From: Clostridia bacterium
GTDB taxonomy: Bacteria > Bacillota > Clostridia > Christensenellales > Borkfalkiaceae
Reading direction: 5' to 3'
NCBI GenBank assembly: GCA_017508485.1
Contig: JAFVYV010000012.1
Coordinates: 62,001 to 126,000, forward strand
Length of the DNA stretch: 64,000 nucleotides
The position numbers were made by a program, and so were the translations under genes. This document shows positions 1 through 8,091 of the stretch, one piece after another. A model generated the notes under the pieces. That model was not told the origin of the DNA. It saw only the letters and a list, made by a program, of their open reading frames with translations, and ran no database searches. Positions within the stretch are counted from its first letter, which is position 1; every line of letters begins with the position of its first letter.

Positions 1-342
1 GGTCAAGCAAACGGTTACTTTATTTTAGTTGTACTAAACGTGCTTACTTCGTTCTTATTACAATTTATTTCATCAAGAGCACAAAAAGCGCAAATGGAAT
101 TACAAAGTGTTGACGGACAAGGCAAAAACACACAAAAAATGATGATGTGGATGATGCCTTTAATGATGGGTTTCTTTGCTATTTACTACACGGCAGCCTT
201 CTCATTATATATCGTAATAAGTTCACTATACAGTATTTGTTCAACACTACTTATAAATAAATTAGTAGATATTAAGTTTGCTAAAGACGTTAAAAAACAA
301 GCAAACAGTAAAGATAAAAGATATAGAAAACAAGGAGAATAA
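1..342 (+). CDS. yidC: Membrane protein insertase YidC/Oxa1/SpoIIIJ, C-terminal fragment
   Basis: The frame is open from base 1 and ends at 342, so this is the 3' end of a gene that starts outside the window. The visible part has a hydrophobic helix, a Met/Gln-rich cytoplasmic stretch (MMMWMMPLMMGFF), two more hydrophobic helices and a basic tail ending in KDKRYRKQGE, the usual end of a Gram-positive YidC. YidC inserts and folds membrane proteins, alone or with SecYEG. The next gene is jag, one base later, which is the classic yidC-jag pairing near oriC; that context makes the call firm although most of the protein is missing. Confidence 0.93.
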   Translation, partial: GQANGYFILVVLNVLTSFLLQFISSRAQKAQMELQSVDGQGKNTQKMMMWMMPLMMGFFAIYYTAAFSLYIVISSLYSICSTLLINKLVDIKFAKDVKKQANSKDKRYRKQGE

Positions 343-343
343 A

Positions 344-1093
344 ATGGAATTTACAGCAAAGACTGTTGAAGAAGCAGTTAAAGCCGGGTTAAAAGCTTTA
401 GACGTAGCAGAAGAAGATGCTATAATTACCGTTATTGATGAACCGGTTAAAGGCTTGTTTGGTAAAATTAAAACCTTGGCAAAAGTAGACGTATCAAAAA
501 AGTTAACTGACGGAGAAAGAGCAGTTAGTTTTTTAGAAGGTGTTTTTGATAAATTAGAATTAGAAGCAAAGGCAGTTTTAGTAGAAGAAGGGGAAAAGAT
601 TATTATAAATATCATCACCACAACTTCTGCATCAATCATCGGCTATAGGGGTGAAATTTTAGATGCTTTACAAAACTTAGCAAGTGCCGTTGCTAACACA
701 GGCAAAAAAGACTATATAAGAGTTGTTGTTGACTGTGAAAATTATAGAGAAAAAAGGGAAGAAACTTTAATAGCCCTTGCTCATAAGTTAGAAAAGAAGG
801 CAACCGACCAAGGTAGAGATTTTTCACTTGAAGCAATGAGTTCTTATGAAAGAAGAGTTATTCACTCTGCCCTAGCAGATAGCCCTACAGTTACAACTAA
901 GTCAGAAGGTAAAGAACCAAACAGATTTGTTGTAATCGTTCCTAACGAAAAGAAGGAAAGAAAGGCTTACCCTAAAAAAGGTTTTGGCGACAAAAAGTTT
1001 AACAAAAAACCTGCAAAAAGTGGTTTTTCAGAAGAAATTAGAAAAAAACCATCAGGCTTTGGAACTTTTTTAGGAAACAGTTTAAAAGACTAA
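344..1093 (+). CDS. jag: RNA-binding protein Jag/KhpB (SpoIIIJ-associated)
   Basis: A 249-residue protein with the three-part Jag architecture: an N-terminal Jag_N domain (about residues 1-55, MEFTAKTVEEAVKAGL), a KH-like domain around IIGYRGEILDALQNLA, and an R3H domain around SSYERRVIHSAL. The C-terminus is a basic, Lys/Phe-rich tail. KhpB-type proteins bind RNA, often with KhpA, and affect cell-wall synthesis and sporulation. I chose the ATG at 344 because AAGGAG lies just upstream and because the sequence before it overlaps yidC and has no Jag similarity. It is followed at once by a strong terminator. Confidence 0.95.
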   Translation: MEFTAKTVEEAVKAGLKALDVAEEDAIITVIDEPVKGLFGKIKTLAKVDVSKKLTDGERAVSFLEGVFDKLELEAKAVLVEEGEKIIINIITTTSASIIGYRGEILDALQNLASAVANTGKKDYIRVVVDCENYREKREETLIALAHKLEKKATDQGRDFSLEAMSSYERRVIHSALADSPTVTTKSEGKEPNRFVVIVPNEKKERKAYPKKGFGDKKFNKKPAKSGFSEEIRKKPSGFGTFLGNSLKD

Positions 1094-1102
1094 TTAAAAA
1101 TT

Positions 1103-1127
1103 AAACCACGGAAACCGTGGTTTTTTA
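1103..1127 (+). terminator. Intrinsic terminator of yidC-jag
   Basis: A perfect 9-bp stem (1103-1111 with 1115-1123), a three-base AAA loop and a T-run, ten bases after the jag stop codon. Confidence 0.9.
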
Positions 1128-1155
1128 TTTATATTATATAATGTATATAAAAATA

Positions 1156-1189
1156 AAAAAAGAGCAAAAATTTTTTGCTCTTTTTCTTT
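1156..1189. terminator. Bidirectional A/T-flanked hairpin terminator
   Basis: An inverted repeat of AAAAAGAGCAAAAA against TTTTTGCTCTTTTT, with A and T runs on the two sides, so it can end transcription from either strand. It lies between jag (plus) and the minus-strand genes that follow. Confidence 0.65.
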
Positions 1190-1195
1190 TACTAT

Positions 1196-1288
1196 TTATA
1201 CTCTTTTGCCTATTTCGTAGGCGTTTTTTAATAGGTCTAATTTGTCTTTAACTTCTCCAGCGCCATCTAAGCCGTAGCCTAAAATTTT
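1196..1288 (-). pseudogene. Duplicated 3' end of the neighbouring flavoprotein gene
   Basis: Read on the minus strand this encodes about 31 residues, KILGYGLDGAGEVKDKLDLL then KNAYEIGKRV and a stop. It matches the last 31 residues of the flavoprotein gene at 2052-2591 with only two visible changes, M to I and K to R near the end. DNA identity continues past the stop into the T-rich tail and stops abruptly upstream near 1288. An in-frame ATG at 1306 would give a 36-residue peptide, but the flavodoxin fold is absent, so I call it a remnant left by duplication or recombination. Confidence 0.8.
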
Positions 1289-1293
1289 TCTCT

Positions 1294-1458
1294 CTATTTG
1301 TCCCATTTTATATAAATCCAAGTAAAAATCGTAAGAGAAATTATCAACGATAATATAATTGTCAGCCAATTAGGGAATCCCCATTCCCTAAATGCACCAA
1401 TAAGTAGAAACATACTTACTATCCAAATAAGTCCACAAACTCCAAATTTATCATCCAT
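1294..1458 (-). CDS. Small two-helix membrane protein, 54 residues
   Basis: A short reading frame on the minus strand from ATG at 1458 to TAG at 1294. The product has two hydrophobic segments, about residues 8-22 and 30-50, separated by a REWGFPNW turn, and ends IKWDK. An AAGGA ribosome binding site sits 6 bases upstream and overlaps the stop codon of the gene before it (1467-1826), so the two look translationally coupled. I do not recognise the family. The good Shine-Dalgarno, tight coupling and clean membrane topology support a real gene. Its last codons run into the duplicated flavoprotein remnant. Confidence 0.6.
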   Translation of the reverse strand: MDDKFGVCGLIWIVSMFLLIGAFREWGFPNWLTIILSLIISLTIFTWIYIKWDK

Positions 1459-1466
1459 AATATTCC

Positions 1467-1826
1467 TTATTTATGTAAAAATTCTTCTAACGAATTAGCA
1501 ACCTTTATCCAAATACGTTTTTTTAATATGTTTCTATTTATTCTTTCAAGTTTATACACGCCTAAAATTTTATAATTTTGCGCTTTATCAACTATAAGAC
1601 GGTAGTTTTCTTCAAGAATATAATCTTCTGGAAGCAGTTCTTCATCTAAACTCACAAATTCTTCAAAAACTAGACACCCATTGATTGTATTTTTCCAACC
1701 TCTACGAACTTTCCCATCTAAAAAAGTCATCCAAACTTTTAATTGATTAGAATAAGTCCACCTAGATTTCATATAAGCCTTATAATTTGTTCTAAAATTT
1801 TTATTGAGAAACTCGGCATTTGTCAT
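1467..1826 (-). CDS. Uncharacterised 119-residue soluble protein
   Basis: Starts at an ATG with AAAGGA 9-10 bases upstream. The product is rich in aromatic and charged residues (SRWTYSNQLKVWMTFLDGKV near the start, a Glu-rich centre, RIWIKVANSLEEFL at the end), with no signal peptide or membrane helix. I do not recognise a family. It shares a promoter (about 1911-1939) and probably a transcript with the 54-residue membrane protein downstream. The pair sits between the intact flavoprotein gene and a copy of that gene's 3' end, so it looks like an inserted cassette. An effector plus membrane-partner pair is one possibility, but nothing in the sequence proves it. Confidence 0.65.
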   Translation of the reverse strand: MTNAEFLNKNFRTNYKAYMKSRWTYSNQLKVWMTFLDGKVRRGWKNTINGCLVFEEFVSLDEELLPEDYILEENYRLIVDKAQNYKILGVYKLERINRNILKKRIWIKVANSLEEFLHK

Positions 1827-1910
1827 AATATAATTCCTTTTATGAGATTACAATTTAATTTAAAAAGTATATATAAATTTATTTAAATACCCTATTTTTA
1901 ATTGCCTAAT

Positions 1911-1939
1911 ATATTATACGGATAAAATGAGTTTGTCAA
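1911..1939 (-). promoter_or_regulatory. Sigma-A type promoter of the two-gene cassette
   Basis: On the minus strand TTGACA (1934-1939), 17 bases, TAATAT (1911-1916). An overlapping TATAAT at 15-bp spacing is also present. It reads toward the gene ending at 1826. Confidence 0.55.
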
Positions 1940-1959
1940 GCAGTTTTTATGGACAAAAG

Positions 1960-1988
1960 AAAGCTCGACTTATGAAAAGTCGAGCTTT
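1960..1988 (-). terminator. Hairpin downstream of the flavoprotein gene
   Basis: A perfect 11-bp stem (AAAGCTCGACT with AGTCGAGCTTT, 7-base loop). On the minus strand it is followed by CTTTTG, a weak T-run, so it may end the flavoprotein transcript coming from 2052. Confidence 0.5.
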
Positions 1989-2051
1989 ATAAATTATTGA
2001 ATATAAATCCCTATGAGAAGAGCGACAAACTTCTCTTTTTTCTTTTACTTT

Positions 2052-2591
2052 TTATACTTTTTTGCCCATTTCGTAGGCGTTTTTTAATAGGTCTAATTTA
2101 TCTTTAACTTCACCAGCACCATCTAAGCCGTAGCCTAAAATTTTGCCTTTTAGGGAAGTTTTTTCATAACAATATATAAATCCTTCAATACCTTTTAACA
2201 CGCCGTCAAAAGTGCTTTTATCGTCGTCTGCCGCAGTAGCAATTAAGTACACTTCCTTAAAGTTATACGCCGAATTGTATAGGGGATTAAGCCTATCAAT
2301 TAAGGTCTTCATTTGACCACTCATTTCGTAATAATATATAGGTGTTGCAAAAACTAAAACGTCGGCATTACCTATTTTTTCTCTTATATCGGTAACGTCG
2401 TCATAAATTACGCACTTGCCCGTTTTTTGGCAAGAAAGACACCCTTTGCAGTATTTTATATCTTTACCTACTAAAGAAATAAATTCTACTTCATTACCAC
2501 CGTCAACTGCGCCGTTATAAAACTCTTTTGCAAGAATATCTGAATTAGAGTTTTTTCTTAAACTTGTTGAAATTATAACAACCTTTTTCAT
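2052..2591 (-). CDS. Flavodoxin-fold NAD(P)H-dependent reductase with compact cysteine motif
   Basis: A 179-residue FMN-binding flavodoxin-fold protein. The N-terminus (KVVIISTSLRKNSNSDILA) is the phosphate-binding loop of the NADPH-dependent FMN reductase family, and ATPIYYYEMSGQMKTLIDRL is the second flavin loop. Between them is CKGCLSCQKTGKC (C-x2-C-x2-C-x5-C), the compact motif of iron-sulfur flavoproteins, so it may carry a [4Fe-4S] cluster as well as FMN. An electron-transfer or oxygen/disulfide-reducing role is likely but not shown. AAGGA precedes the ATG. It lies downstream of nifJ but is separated from it by a terminator. Its 3' end is duplicated at 1196-1288. Confidence 0.85.
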   Translation of the reverse strand: MKKVVIISTSLRKNSNSDILAKEFYNGAVDGGNEVEFISLVGKDIKYCKGCLSCQKTGKCVIYDDVTDIREKIGNADVLVFATPIYYYEMSGQMKTLIDRLNPLYNSAYNFKEVYLIATAADDDKSTFDGVLKGIEGFIYCYEKTSLKGKILGYGLDGAGEVKDKLDLLKNAYEMGKKV

Positions 2592-2619
2592 ATTAAAATT
2601 CCTTATATACTTTATAAAA

Positions 2620-2644
2620 AAACGGGTAGAAAATCTACCCGTTT
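2620..2644 (-). terminator. Intrinsic terminator of nifJ
   Basis: An 11-bp stem (AAACGGGTAGA with TCTACCCGTTT) and 3-base loop. On the minus strand it is followed by a run of T, directly after the nifJ stop. Confidence 0.85.
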
Positions 2645-2663
2645 AATTTTAAGTTTTGACTAA

Positions 2664-5600
2664 TTACTTATCAGCTAATCTCTTATAAGTTTCAAGTCTT
2701 GCCTTGCTGTCTGCTTCAGTCTTTTCAAATAAAGCGTTTGCAAGTTCAGGTCTTGCCTTCATAAGTGAAGCGTATCTTGTTTCGCCACTGATAAATGCAC
2801 GGTAGTCGCCAGTTGGTTCTTTAGAATCTAACTTAAATGGATTTTCACCCTTTTCAGCAAGGTCAGGGTTAAATCTATATAATTGCCAGTATCCGCAGTC
2901 AACTGCCTTCTTTTCTTCGTCTTGTGACTTAGTCATGTTAATACCGTGGTTGATACAAGGTGCGTAAGCGATAATTAGTGATGGACCGTCGTAGCTTTCA
3001 GCTTCAATTAAAGCATTTAAGAATTGTTGCTTGTTTGAACCCATTGCTACTTGTGCAACGTAAACGTAGCCGTAGCTCATAGCCATCATACCTAAGTCCT
3101 TCTTCTTTGTTCTCTTACCAGCACTTGCGAACTTAGCAATTGAACCAGTTGGAGTTGACTTAGAAGCTTGTCCACCTGTGTTAGAGTAAACTTCTGTATC
3201 AAGAACTAGAATATTAACGTCTTCGCCCATAGCAAGTACGTGGTCTAAACCACCGTAACCGATATCGTAAGCCCAACCGTCACCACCGAAAATCCAAATA
3301 GACTTCTTAACTAGGCAGTCTTTGTCAGCTAAAATGTCAGCAACTAAAGCGTCAAAGTCGCAACCGCAACCATCACACTTAGCTAAAGCTTCTACTAACT
3401 TAGCAGATGCTACTTTAGAACCTTCAGCGTTCTTTCTATTTTCAAGCCATTCAGCACAAGCGTCTTTAATACCAGCTTTGCAACCGCATTCGCCCTTTTC
3501 TTCTACCATAGCCATAAGCTTTTCAATCTTTTCAGCAACCTTAGCTCTTCTTTGACCGTAAGCTAAATTCATACCATAACCGAATTCTGCGTTATCTTCG
3601 AATAAGCTGTTAGCCCAAGCAGGACCGTGGCCAGCCTTGTTAACTGTGAAAGGACAAGTAGGAGCAGAACCACCGTAGATTGATGAACAACCTGTTGCGT
3701 TAGCAACTATCATTCTGTCACCGAATAATTGAGTGATAACCTTGATGTAAGGAGTTTCACCACAACCAGCACAAGCGCCAGAGAATTCAAATAATGGTTT
3801 GCAGAATTGGCTACCCTTAACTGTGTTCTTCTTGAATACTGATAAATCAACTTCAGGAAGTTGTTCGCTGTATTCGTAGTTAACAGTTTCTTCTTTAACG
3901 ATAGATGCTAGAGGAACCATTTCAAGAGCCTTTTCCTTAGAAGGACAGATGTCGGCACAAACGCCACAACCCATACAGTCTAATGGAGAAACTTGCATTC
4001 TGTATTCAAATCCCTTTAAGCCAGTACATGCTTTAGTAGCAAAAGTTTCTGGGTTAGCAGTACCTTCAGCAACAACTGCTGGTCTGATACAAGCGTGTGG
4101 ACAAACGAATGCACATTGGTTACATTGGATACACTTTTCAGCATTCCACTTAGGAATCTTAACGGCAACACCTCTCTTTTCGTATTGAGTTGTACCAGTT
4201 GGAACAGAACCGTCAGCGTTAAATGCAGATGAAGGTAATTTATCACCTTGAAGAACAAGGATAGGATGAACGATATCCTTGAAGTATTCAGTACCGTTTA
4301 CTTCAGCAAGAGGAGCACCGTCAGTTGCAGTAGCCCAAGATGCAGGGATATCAATTTTAACTAAGTTTGCTTCAGCAGATTCAATAGCGTTATAGTTCAT
4401 TTGAACGATAGCGTCACCCTTCTTAGCAAATGACTTGTAAGCCATCTTCTTCATAAAGTCTTTTGCATCAGCGTAAGGCATAATGCTTTCATTGATTAGG
4501 AAGAATGCAGATTGTAAGATTGTGTTTGTTCTACCACCAAGACCTAATTTAGCGGCGATTGAAATAGCGTCGATAACGTAAAGGTCAGCATTTTTCTTTG
4601 CCAAAGCGTTTTTAACTGTTGCAGGAAGATTCTTTTCTAATTCTTCAACAGTTGTCCAAGGAGCGTTAAGTAAGAACTTACCGTTTTCCTTTAAGTCAGT
4701 AATCATATCGTATCTTGTTACGTATGAAGGGTTGTGACAAGCGATAAAGTCTGCTGCGTCGATTAGGTAAGAAGATTGAATAGGAGTGTCACCGAATCTT
4801 AAGTGAGAAACTGTGATACCACCAGACTTCTTAGAATCGTAGAAGAAGTAACCTTGAGCAAACTTGTCAGTATGGTCACCGATAATTTTGATTGAGTTCT
4901 TGTTAGCACCAACAGTACCGTCAGAACCTAAACCGTAGAACTTACAGCTGATTGTTCCTTCTGGAGCAGCGTTGTATTGTTCGCTAAAGTCAAGTGAAGT
5001 GTTAGTTAAGTCATCATAGATACCAACTGTGAAGTGGTTCTTTGGTTCAGCAAGTTCTAAGTTCTTGTAAACTGCGTAAACCATTGATGGGTTAAATTCT
5101 TTTGAACCTAAACCGTATCTACCACCAACAACCTTAATATCAGTCATACCCTTTTCAAGTAATGCTGAACATACGTCAAGATATAAAGGTTCGCCAAGAG
5201 AACCAGCTTCCTTAGTTCTATCAAGAACAGCAATTTTCTTAACAGTCTTAGGAATAGCGTTGATGAAAGCGTCAACAGAGAATGGTCTATATAATCTAAC
5301 TTTGATTACACCAACCTTCTTGCCTTCTTTGTTCATCTTGTTGATAGTTTCTTCAATAGCGTCAGCACCACTACCCATAATGATAGTAATGTTTTCAGCA
5401 TCAGGTGCACCAACGTAGTCGAATAAGTGGTAATTTCTACCAGTTAACTTATTAACCTTGTCCATCATTTCTTGAACGATAGCAGGAGTTGCGTCGTAGT
5501 ACTTGTTAGCAGTTTCTCTATTTTGGAAATAGATATCAGCGTTTTGAGCAGTACCTCTTTGAATTGGATGTTCAGGGTTTAATGCTCTTGCACGGAAGTC

Positions 5601-6197
5601 TTCAACGTCTTTCATATCAACTAATTCTCTCATTTCTTCATAGTCGATAGCGTCAATTTTACTTACTTCGTGACTTGTTCTGAAACCGTCGAAGAAGTGT
5701 AAGAATGGAACTTTTGATTTTAAAGTAGCTAAGTGTGATACTAGTGCTAAGTCCATAACTTCTTGAACAGAGTTAGAAGCAACCATAGCAAAGCCTGTTT
5801 GTCTACAAGCCATAACGTCGGCATGGTCACCGAAAATGTTAAGAGCGTGAGCAGCTAATGCTCTTGCACTTACGTGGAAAACCGTAGGTAGTAATTCACC
5901 AGCGATTTTGTACATGTTAGGAATCATTAAAAGTAAACCTTGGCTTGCAGTGTAAGTAGTAGTTAAAGCACCTGCTACTAATGAACCGTGTACAGCACCA
6001 GCTGCACCAGCTTCAGATTGCATTTCTGCAAGTCTTAATTGTTGACCGAACATGTTTGTTCTGCCTTGAGCAGACCATTCGTCAGCAACTTCTGCCATAG
6101 GAGAAGAAGGTGTTATCGGATAGATAGCCGCAACTTCAGAAAAGGCATAGGCAACGTGACTCGCAGCGGTATTACCGTCAATAGTCATCTTTCTCAT
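2664..6197 (-). CDS. nifJ: Pyruvate:ferredoxin (flavodoxin) oxidoreductase, single-chain
   Basis: Converts pyruvate and CoA to acetyl-CoA and CO2 with reduction of ferredoxin. The 1177-residue chain has the full domain order. The N-terminal pyrimidine-binding domain carries the YPITPSSPMAE motif. Next come the gamma and CoA regions, then two [4Fe-4S] motifs near residues 685-760 (CIQCNQCAFVCP, CMGCGVCADICP). Last is the thiamine diphosphate domain, with CAGCGETPY, GDGWAYDIGYGG and the metal-binding DTEVYSNTGGQ. I start it at the ATG at 6197, 8-9 bases after GGGAGGA; an ATG six codons earlier overlaps that ribosome binding site. It is transcribed alone from a strong promoter, as expected for a central fermentation enzyme feeding Rnf. 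Confidence 0.97.
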   Translation of the reverse strand: MRKMTIDGNTAASHVAYAFSEVAAIYPITPSSPMAEVADEWSAQGRTNMFGQQLRLAEMQSEAGAAGAVHGSLVAGALTTTYTASQGLLLMIPNMYKIAGELLPTVFHVSARALAAHALNIFGDHADVMACRQTGFAMVASNSVQEVMDLALVSHLATLKSKVPFLHFFDGFRTSHEVSKIDAIDYEEMRELVDMKDVEDFRARALNPEHPIQRGTAQNADIYFQNRETANKYYDATPAIVQEMMDKVNKLTGRNYHLFDYVGAPDAENITIIMGSGADAIEETINKMNKEGKKVGVIKVRLYRPFSVDAFINAIPKTVKKIAVLDRTKEAGSLGEPLYLDVCSALLEKGMTDIKVVGGRYGLGSKEFNPSMVYAVYKNLELAEPKNHFTVGIYDDLTNTSLDFSEQYNAAPEGTISCKFYGLGSDGTVGANKNSIKIIGDHTDKFAQGYFFYDSKKSGGITVSHLRFGDTPIQSSYLIDAADFIACHNPSYVTRYDMITDLKENGKFLLNAPWTTVEELEKNLPATVKNALAKKNADLYVIDAISIAAKLGLGGRTNTILQSAFFLINESIMPYADAKDFMKKMAYKSFAKKGDAIVQMNYNAIESAEANLVKIDIPASWATATDGAPLAEVNGTEYFKDIVHPILVLQGDKLPSSAFNADGSVPTGTTQYEKRGVAVKIPKWNAEKCIQCNQCAFVCPHACIRPAVVAEGTANPETFATKACTGLKGFEYRMQVSPLDCMGCGVCADICPSKEKALEMVPLASIVKEETVNYEYSEQLPEVDLSVFKKNTVKGSQFCKPLFEFSGACAGCGETPYIKVITQLFGDRMIVANATGCSSIYGGSAPTCPFTVNKAGHGPAWANSLFEDNAEFGYGMNLAYGQRRAKVAEKIEKLMAMVEEKGECGCKAGIKDACAEWLENRKNAEGSKVASAKLVEALAKCDGCGCDFDALVADILADKDCLVKKSIWIFGGDGWAYDIGYGGLDHVLAMGEDVNILVLDTEVYSNTGGQASKSTPTGSIAKFASAGKRTKKKDLGMMAMSYGYVYVAQVAMGSNKQQFLNALIEAESYDGPSLIIAYAPCINHGINMTKSQDEEKKAVDCGYWQLYRFNPDLAEKGENPFKLDSKEPTGDYRAFISGETRYASLMKARPELANALFEKTEADSKARLETYKRLADK

Positions 6198-6268
6198 TGG
6201 ATTGTGTCCTCCCAAAAAATTTATTATTATTTTTTTTATTTTATATAATGTTTATATAATCCTCTATT

Positions 6269-6297
6269 ATTATAAAACTAATAACCAAAATAGTCAA
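6269..6297 (-). promoter_or_regulatory. Sigma-A promoter of nifJ
   Basis: On the minus strand TTGACT (6292-6297), 17-base spacer, TATAAT (6269-6274), about 70 bases before the nifJ start. Confidence 0.7.
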
Positions 6298-6378
6298 TCT
6301 TAAAAAGTAAAAAAAAGGCACTTTTTCTTATTTTTTATAAAAAGATTTTGGTAAAAATATGTTTTATATACCATTTAC

Positions 6379-6407
6379 TTGCGAAAAATTCTTTTGGGTG
6401 TTAAAAT
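6379..6407 (+). promoter_or_regulatory. Sigma-A promoter of the ecf operon
   Basis: TTGCGA (6379-6384), 17 bases, TAAAAT (6402-6407). The predicted transcript begins near 6414, after the upstream ATG at 6359, which supports the TTG start chosen for ecfA1. Confidence 0.6.
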
Positions 6408-6436
6408 ATAACAAAAGTATTAAAAGGGGCAGTCTT

Positions 6437-7264
6437 TTGAAAATAATTGAAGTTAAAAACCTTACCTACGCTTACGCAAAAGGTAAAGAAGTTTTAAAAA
6501 ACTTAAATATTGAAATTGAAAAGGGTGAATTTGTTGCCATTATCGGTCATAACGGTAGTGGTAAATCTACTTTTGCCAAACTTTTGAACGCCCTTTTTGT
6601 ACCAAAAGAAGGGGAAGTTTTAGTTGGTGGATTAAACACTAAAGACAAAAATTCCGTTCACGAAATTAGAAAGAAGGTTGGTGTTGTTTTCCAAAATCCA
6701 GACAACCAGTTGGTTGCCTCTATCGTTGAAGACGACGTTGCTTTCGGTCCTGAAAATATAGGCGCTAAAAGGGAAGAAATTGAAGAAAGAATTAATTTTG
6801 CCCTTGACGCTGTTAATATGCAAGAGTTTAGAAAAAGAACGCCAACAAAACTATCTGGTGGTCAAAAACAAAGGGTAGCGATTGCAGGGGTTTTAGCCAT
6901 AAAGCCGGAAGTTTTGGTACTTGACGAATCTACTGCTATGCTTGACCCTCGTGGTAGAAGGGAAGTTATTGAAATAGTTAAAGACCTTAACAAAAAGGGT
7001 ATGACGGTAATTTTAATAACGCACTATATGGAAGAAGTTGTAAATGCAGATAGGGTTATCGTTTTAAGTGAAGGGGAAAAGATTTTAGAAGGCACTCCTA
7101 AACAAATTTTTGCTAAAAAAGAAGAGTTAACTAGGGTAGGTTTAAGTTTACCACCTGCCACTATTTTGGCTGATAAATTAAGGGAAAAAGGGGTTAATAT
7201 CGGTGAAGTTTTAACGCCACAAGAGTTAAAGGAGGAATTATGCAAATTGTTTGTAAAAATTTAA
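6437..7264 (+). CDS. ecfA1: ECF transporter energizing ATPase EcfA1
   Basis: One of two cytoplasmic ATPases that drive vitamin uptake by energy-coupling factor transporters. The 275 residues show Walker A GHNGSGKST, a Q-loop in VFQNPDNQLVA, signature [13 protein letters not shown], Walker B VLVLDESTAMLDP (the EcfA1-type DEST rather than DEPT) and the switch His in THYMEE. I use the TTG at 6437, seven bases after AAAGGGGC, because the longer ATG frame begins upstream of the promoter and adds an unrelated extension. It overlaps ecfA2 by 25 bases and is first in ecfA1-ecfA2-ecfT-truA. Confidence 0.95.
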   Translation: MKIIEVKNLTYAYAKGKEVLKNLNIEIEKGEFVAIIGHNGSGKSTFAKLLNALFVPKEGEVLVGGLNTKDKNSVHEIRKKVGVVFQNPDNQLVASIVEDDVAFGPENIGAKREEIEERINFALDAVNMQEFRKRTPTKLSGGQKQRVAIAGVLAIKPEVLVLDESTAMLDPRGRREVIEIVKDLNKKGMTVILITHYMEEVVNADRVIVLSEGEKILEGTPKQIFAKKEELTRVGLSLPPATILADKLREKGVNIGEVLTPQELKEELCKLFVKI

Positions 7265-8091
7265 CCTTTGCTTACGGGAAAAGGGGCGTTACTGCCGTTA
7301 AAAACCTTTCTTTAACCATTGACGAAGGGGAATTTTTTGGAATTATAGGGGAAACTGGCTCAGGCAAATCTACCTTTATTCAACACCTAAACGGGTTAGT
7401 TAAACCAACCACTTGTGATGAATTAACGGTTGGCGAATTTAACCTTTTAGACAAAAAGTGTGATTACAAAAAACTCCGTTCAAAAATCGGTATGGTTTTT
7501 CAATATCCAGAATATCAACTGTTTGCCGAAACGGTGTTTGAAGACGTTGCTTTTGGTCTTAAAAACTTTGCCTCTTTAACCAAAGAAGAAACGGAAAAAA
7601 TGGTTAAAGAAGCAATAGAAGTTGTTGGTTTAGATTATGAAAAAATTAAAAATAAATCGCCTTTTGACCTATCGGGTGGTCAAAAAAGAAGGGTAGCGAT
7701 TGCAGGGGTTTTAGTAACCAAGCCTGAAGTTTTAATTTTAGATGAACCTGCATCTGGTCTTGACCCTGAAGGAAAGGAGCAACTCCTTTCTCTACTTCAC
7801 TCACTTCATAAATCGTTTGTAAAAACTATCATTATGGTTTCACACGATATGAACACGGTTGTAGAACATTGTACTAAAGTTGCGCTATTTAATAAAGGGG
7901 AAATTTACTGTTCTGGTCGCCCTAGTGAAGTATTTTTTAAACTTGAAGGGTTAGAAGAAATAGGACTTGAACAACCTTTAACGGGATACCTAAAAAAGGA
8001 ACTTGAACTTAAGGGTGTCAATATAGAAAGTGACCTAACGGTTGATGATTTTGTCTATAATTTAGTAAAAAAATTAAAACAAGGTAGTTAA
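7240..8091 (+). CDS. ecfA2: ECF transporter energizing ATPase EcfA2
   Basis: The second ATPase of the ECF module, 283 residues. It has Walker A GETGSGKST, Q-loop VFQYPEYQLFAETV, signature LSGGQKRRVAIAG, Walker B VLILDEPASGLDP and switch His in VSHDMNTV, the typical EcfA2 set. Its ribosome binding site AAAGGAGG lies inside the end of ecfA1, and its stop overlaps the ecfT start by one base, so the three proteins are translationally coupled. Together they serve several S components; QueT, ThiT and RibU occur elsewhere in this window. Confidence 0.96.
   Translation: MQIVCKNLTFAYGKRGVTAVKNLSLTIDEGEFFGIIGETGSGKSTFIQHLNGLVKPTTCDELTVGEFNLLDKKCDYKKLRSKIGMVFQYPEYQLFAETVFEDVAFGLKNFASLTKEETEKMVKEAIEVVGLDYEKIKNKSPFDLSGGQKRRVAIAGVLVTKPEVLILDEPASGLDPEGKEQLLSLLHSLHKSFVKTIIMVSHDMNTVVEHCTKVALFNKGEIYCSGRPSEVFFKLEGLEEIGLEQPLTGYLKKELELKGVNIESDLTVDDFVYNLVKKLKQGS

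Noticed and set aside
2018..2050. GAGAAG...CTTCTC hairpin with a T-run as a plus-strand terminator
   Set aside because: No plus-strand gene lies upstream; the T-run direction is wrong for the minus-strand flavoprotein gene, so its role is unclear.
1178..2145. A transposon or insertion sequence bounded by the duplicated segment
   Set aside because: No transposase, no terminal inverted repeats and no target-site duplication are visible; duplication by recombination explains it better.
6359..6436. An ATG-started 26-residue N-terminal extension of EcfA1
   Set aside because: It begins upstream of a well-formed promoter, lacks a ribosome binding site and does not resemble EcfA1; TTG at 6437 fits better.
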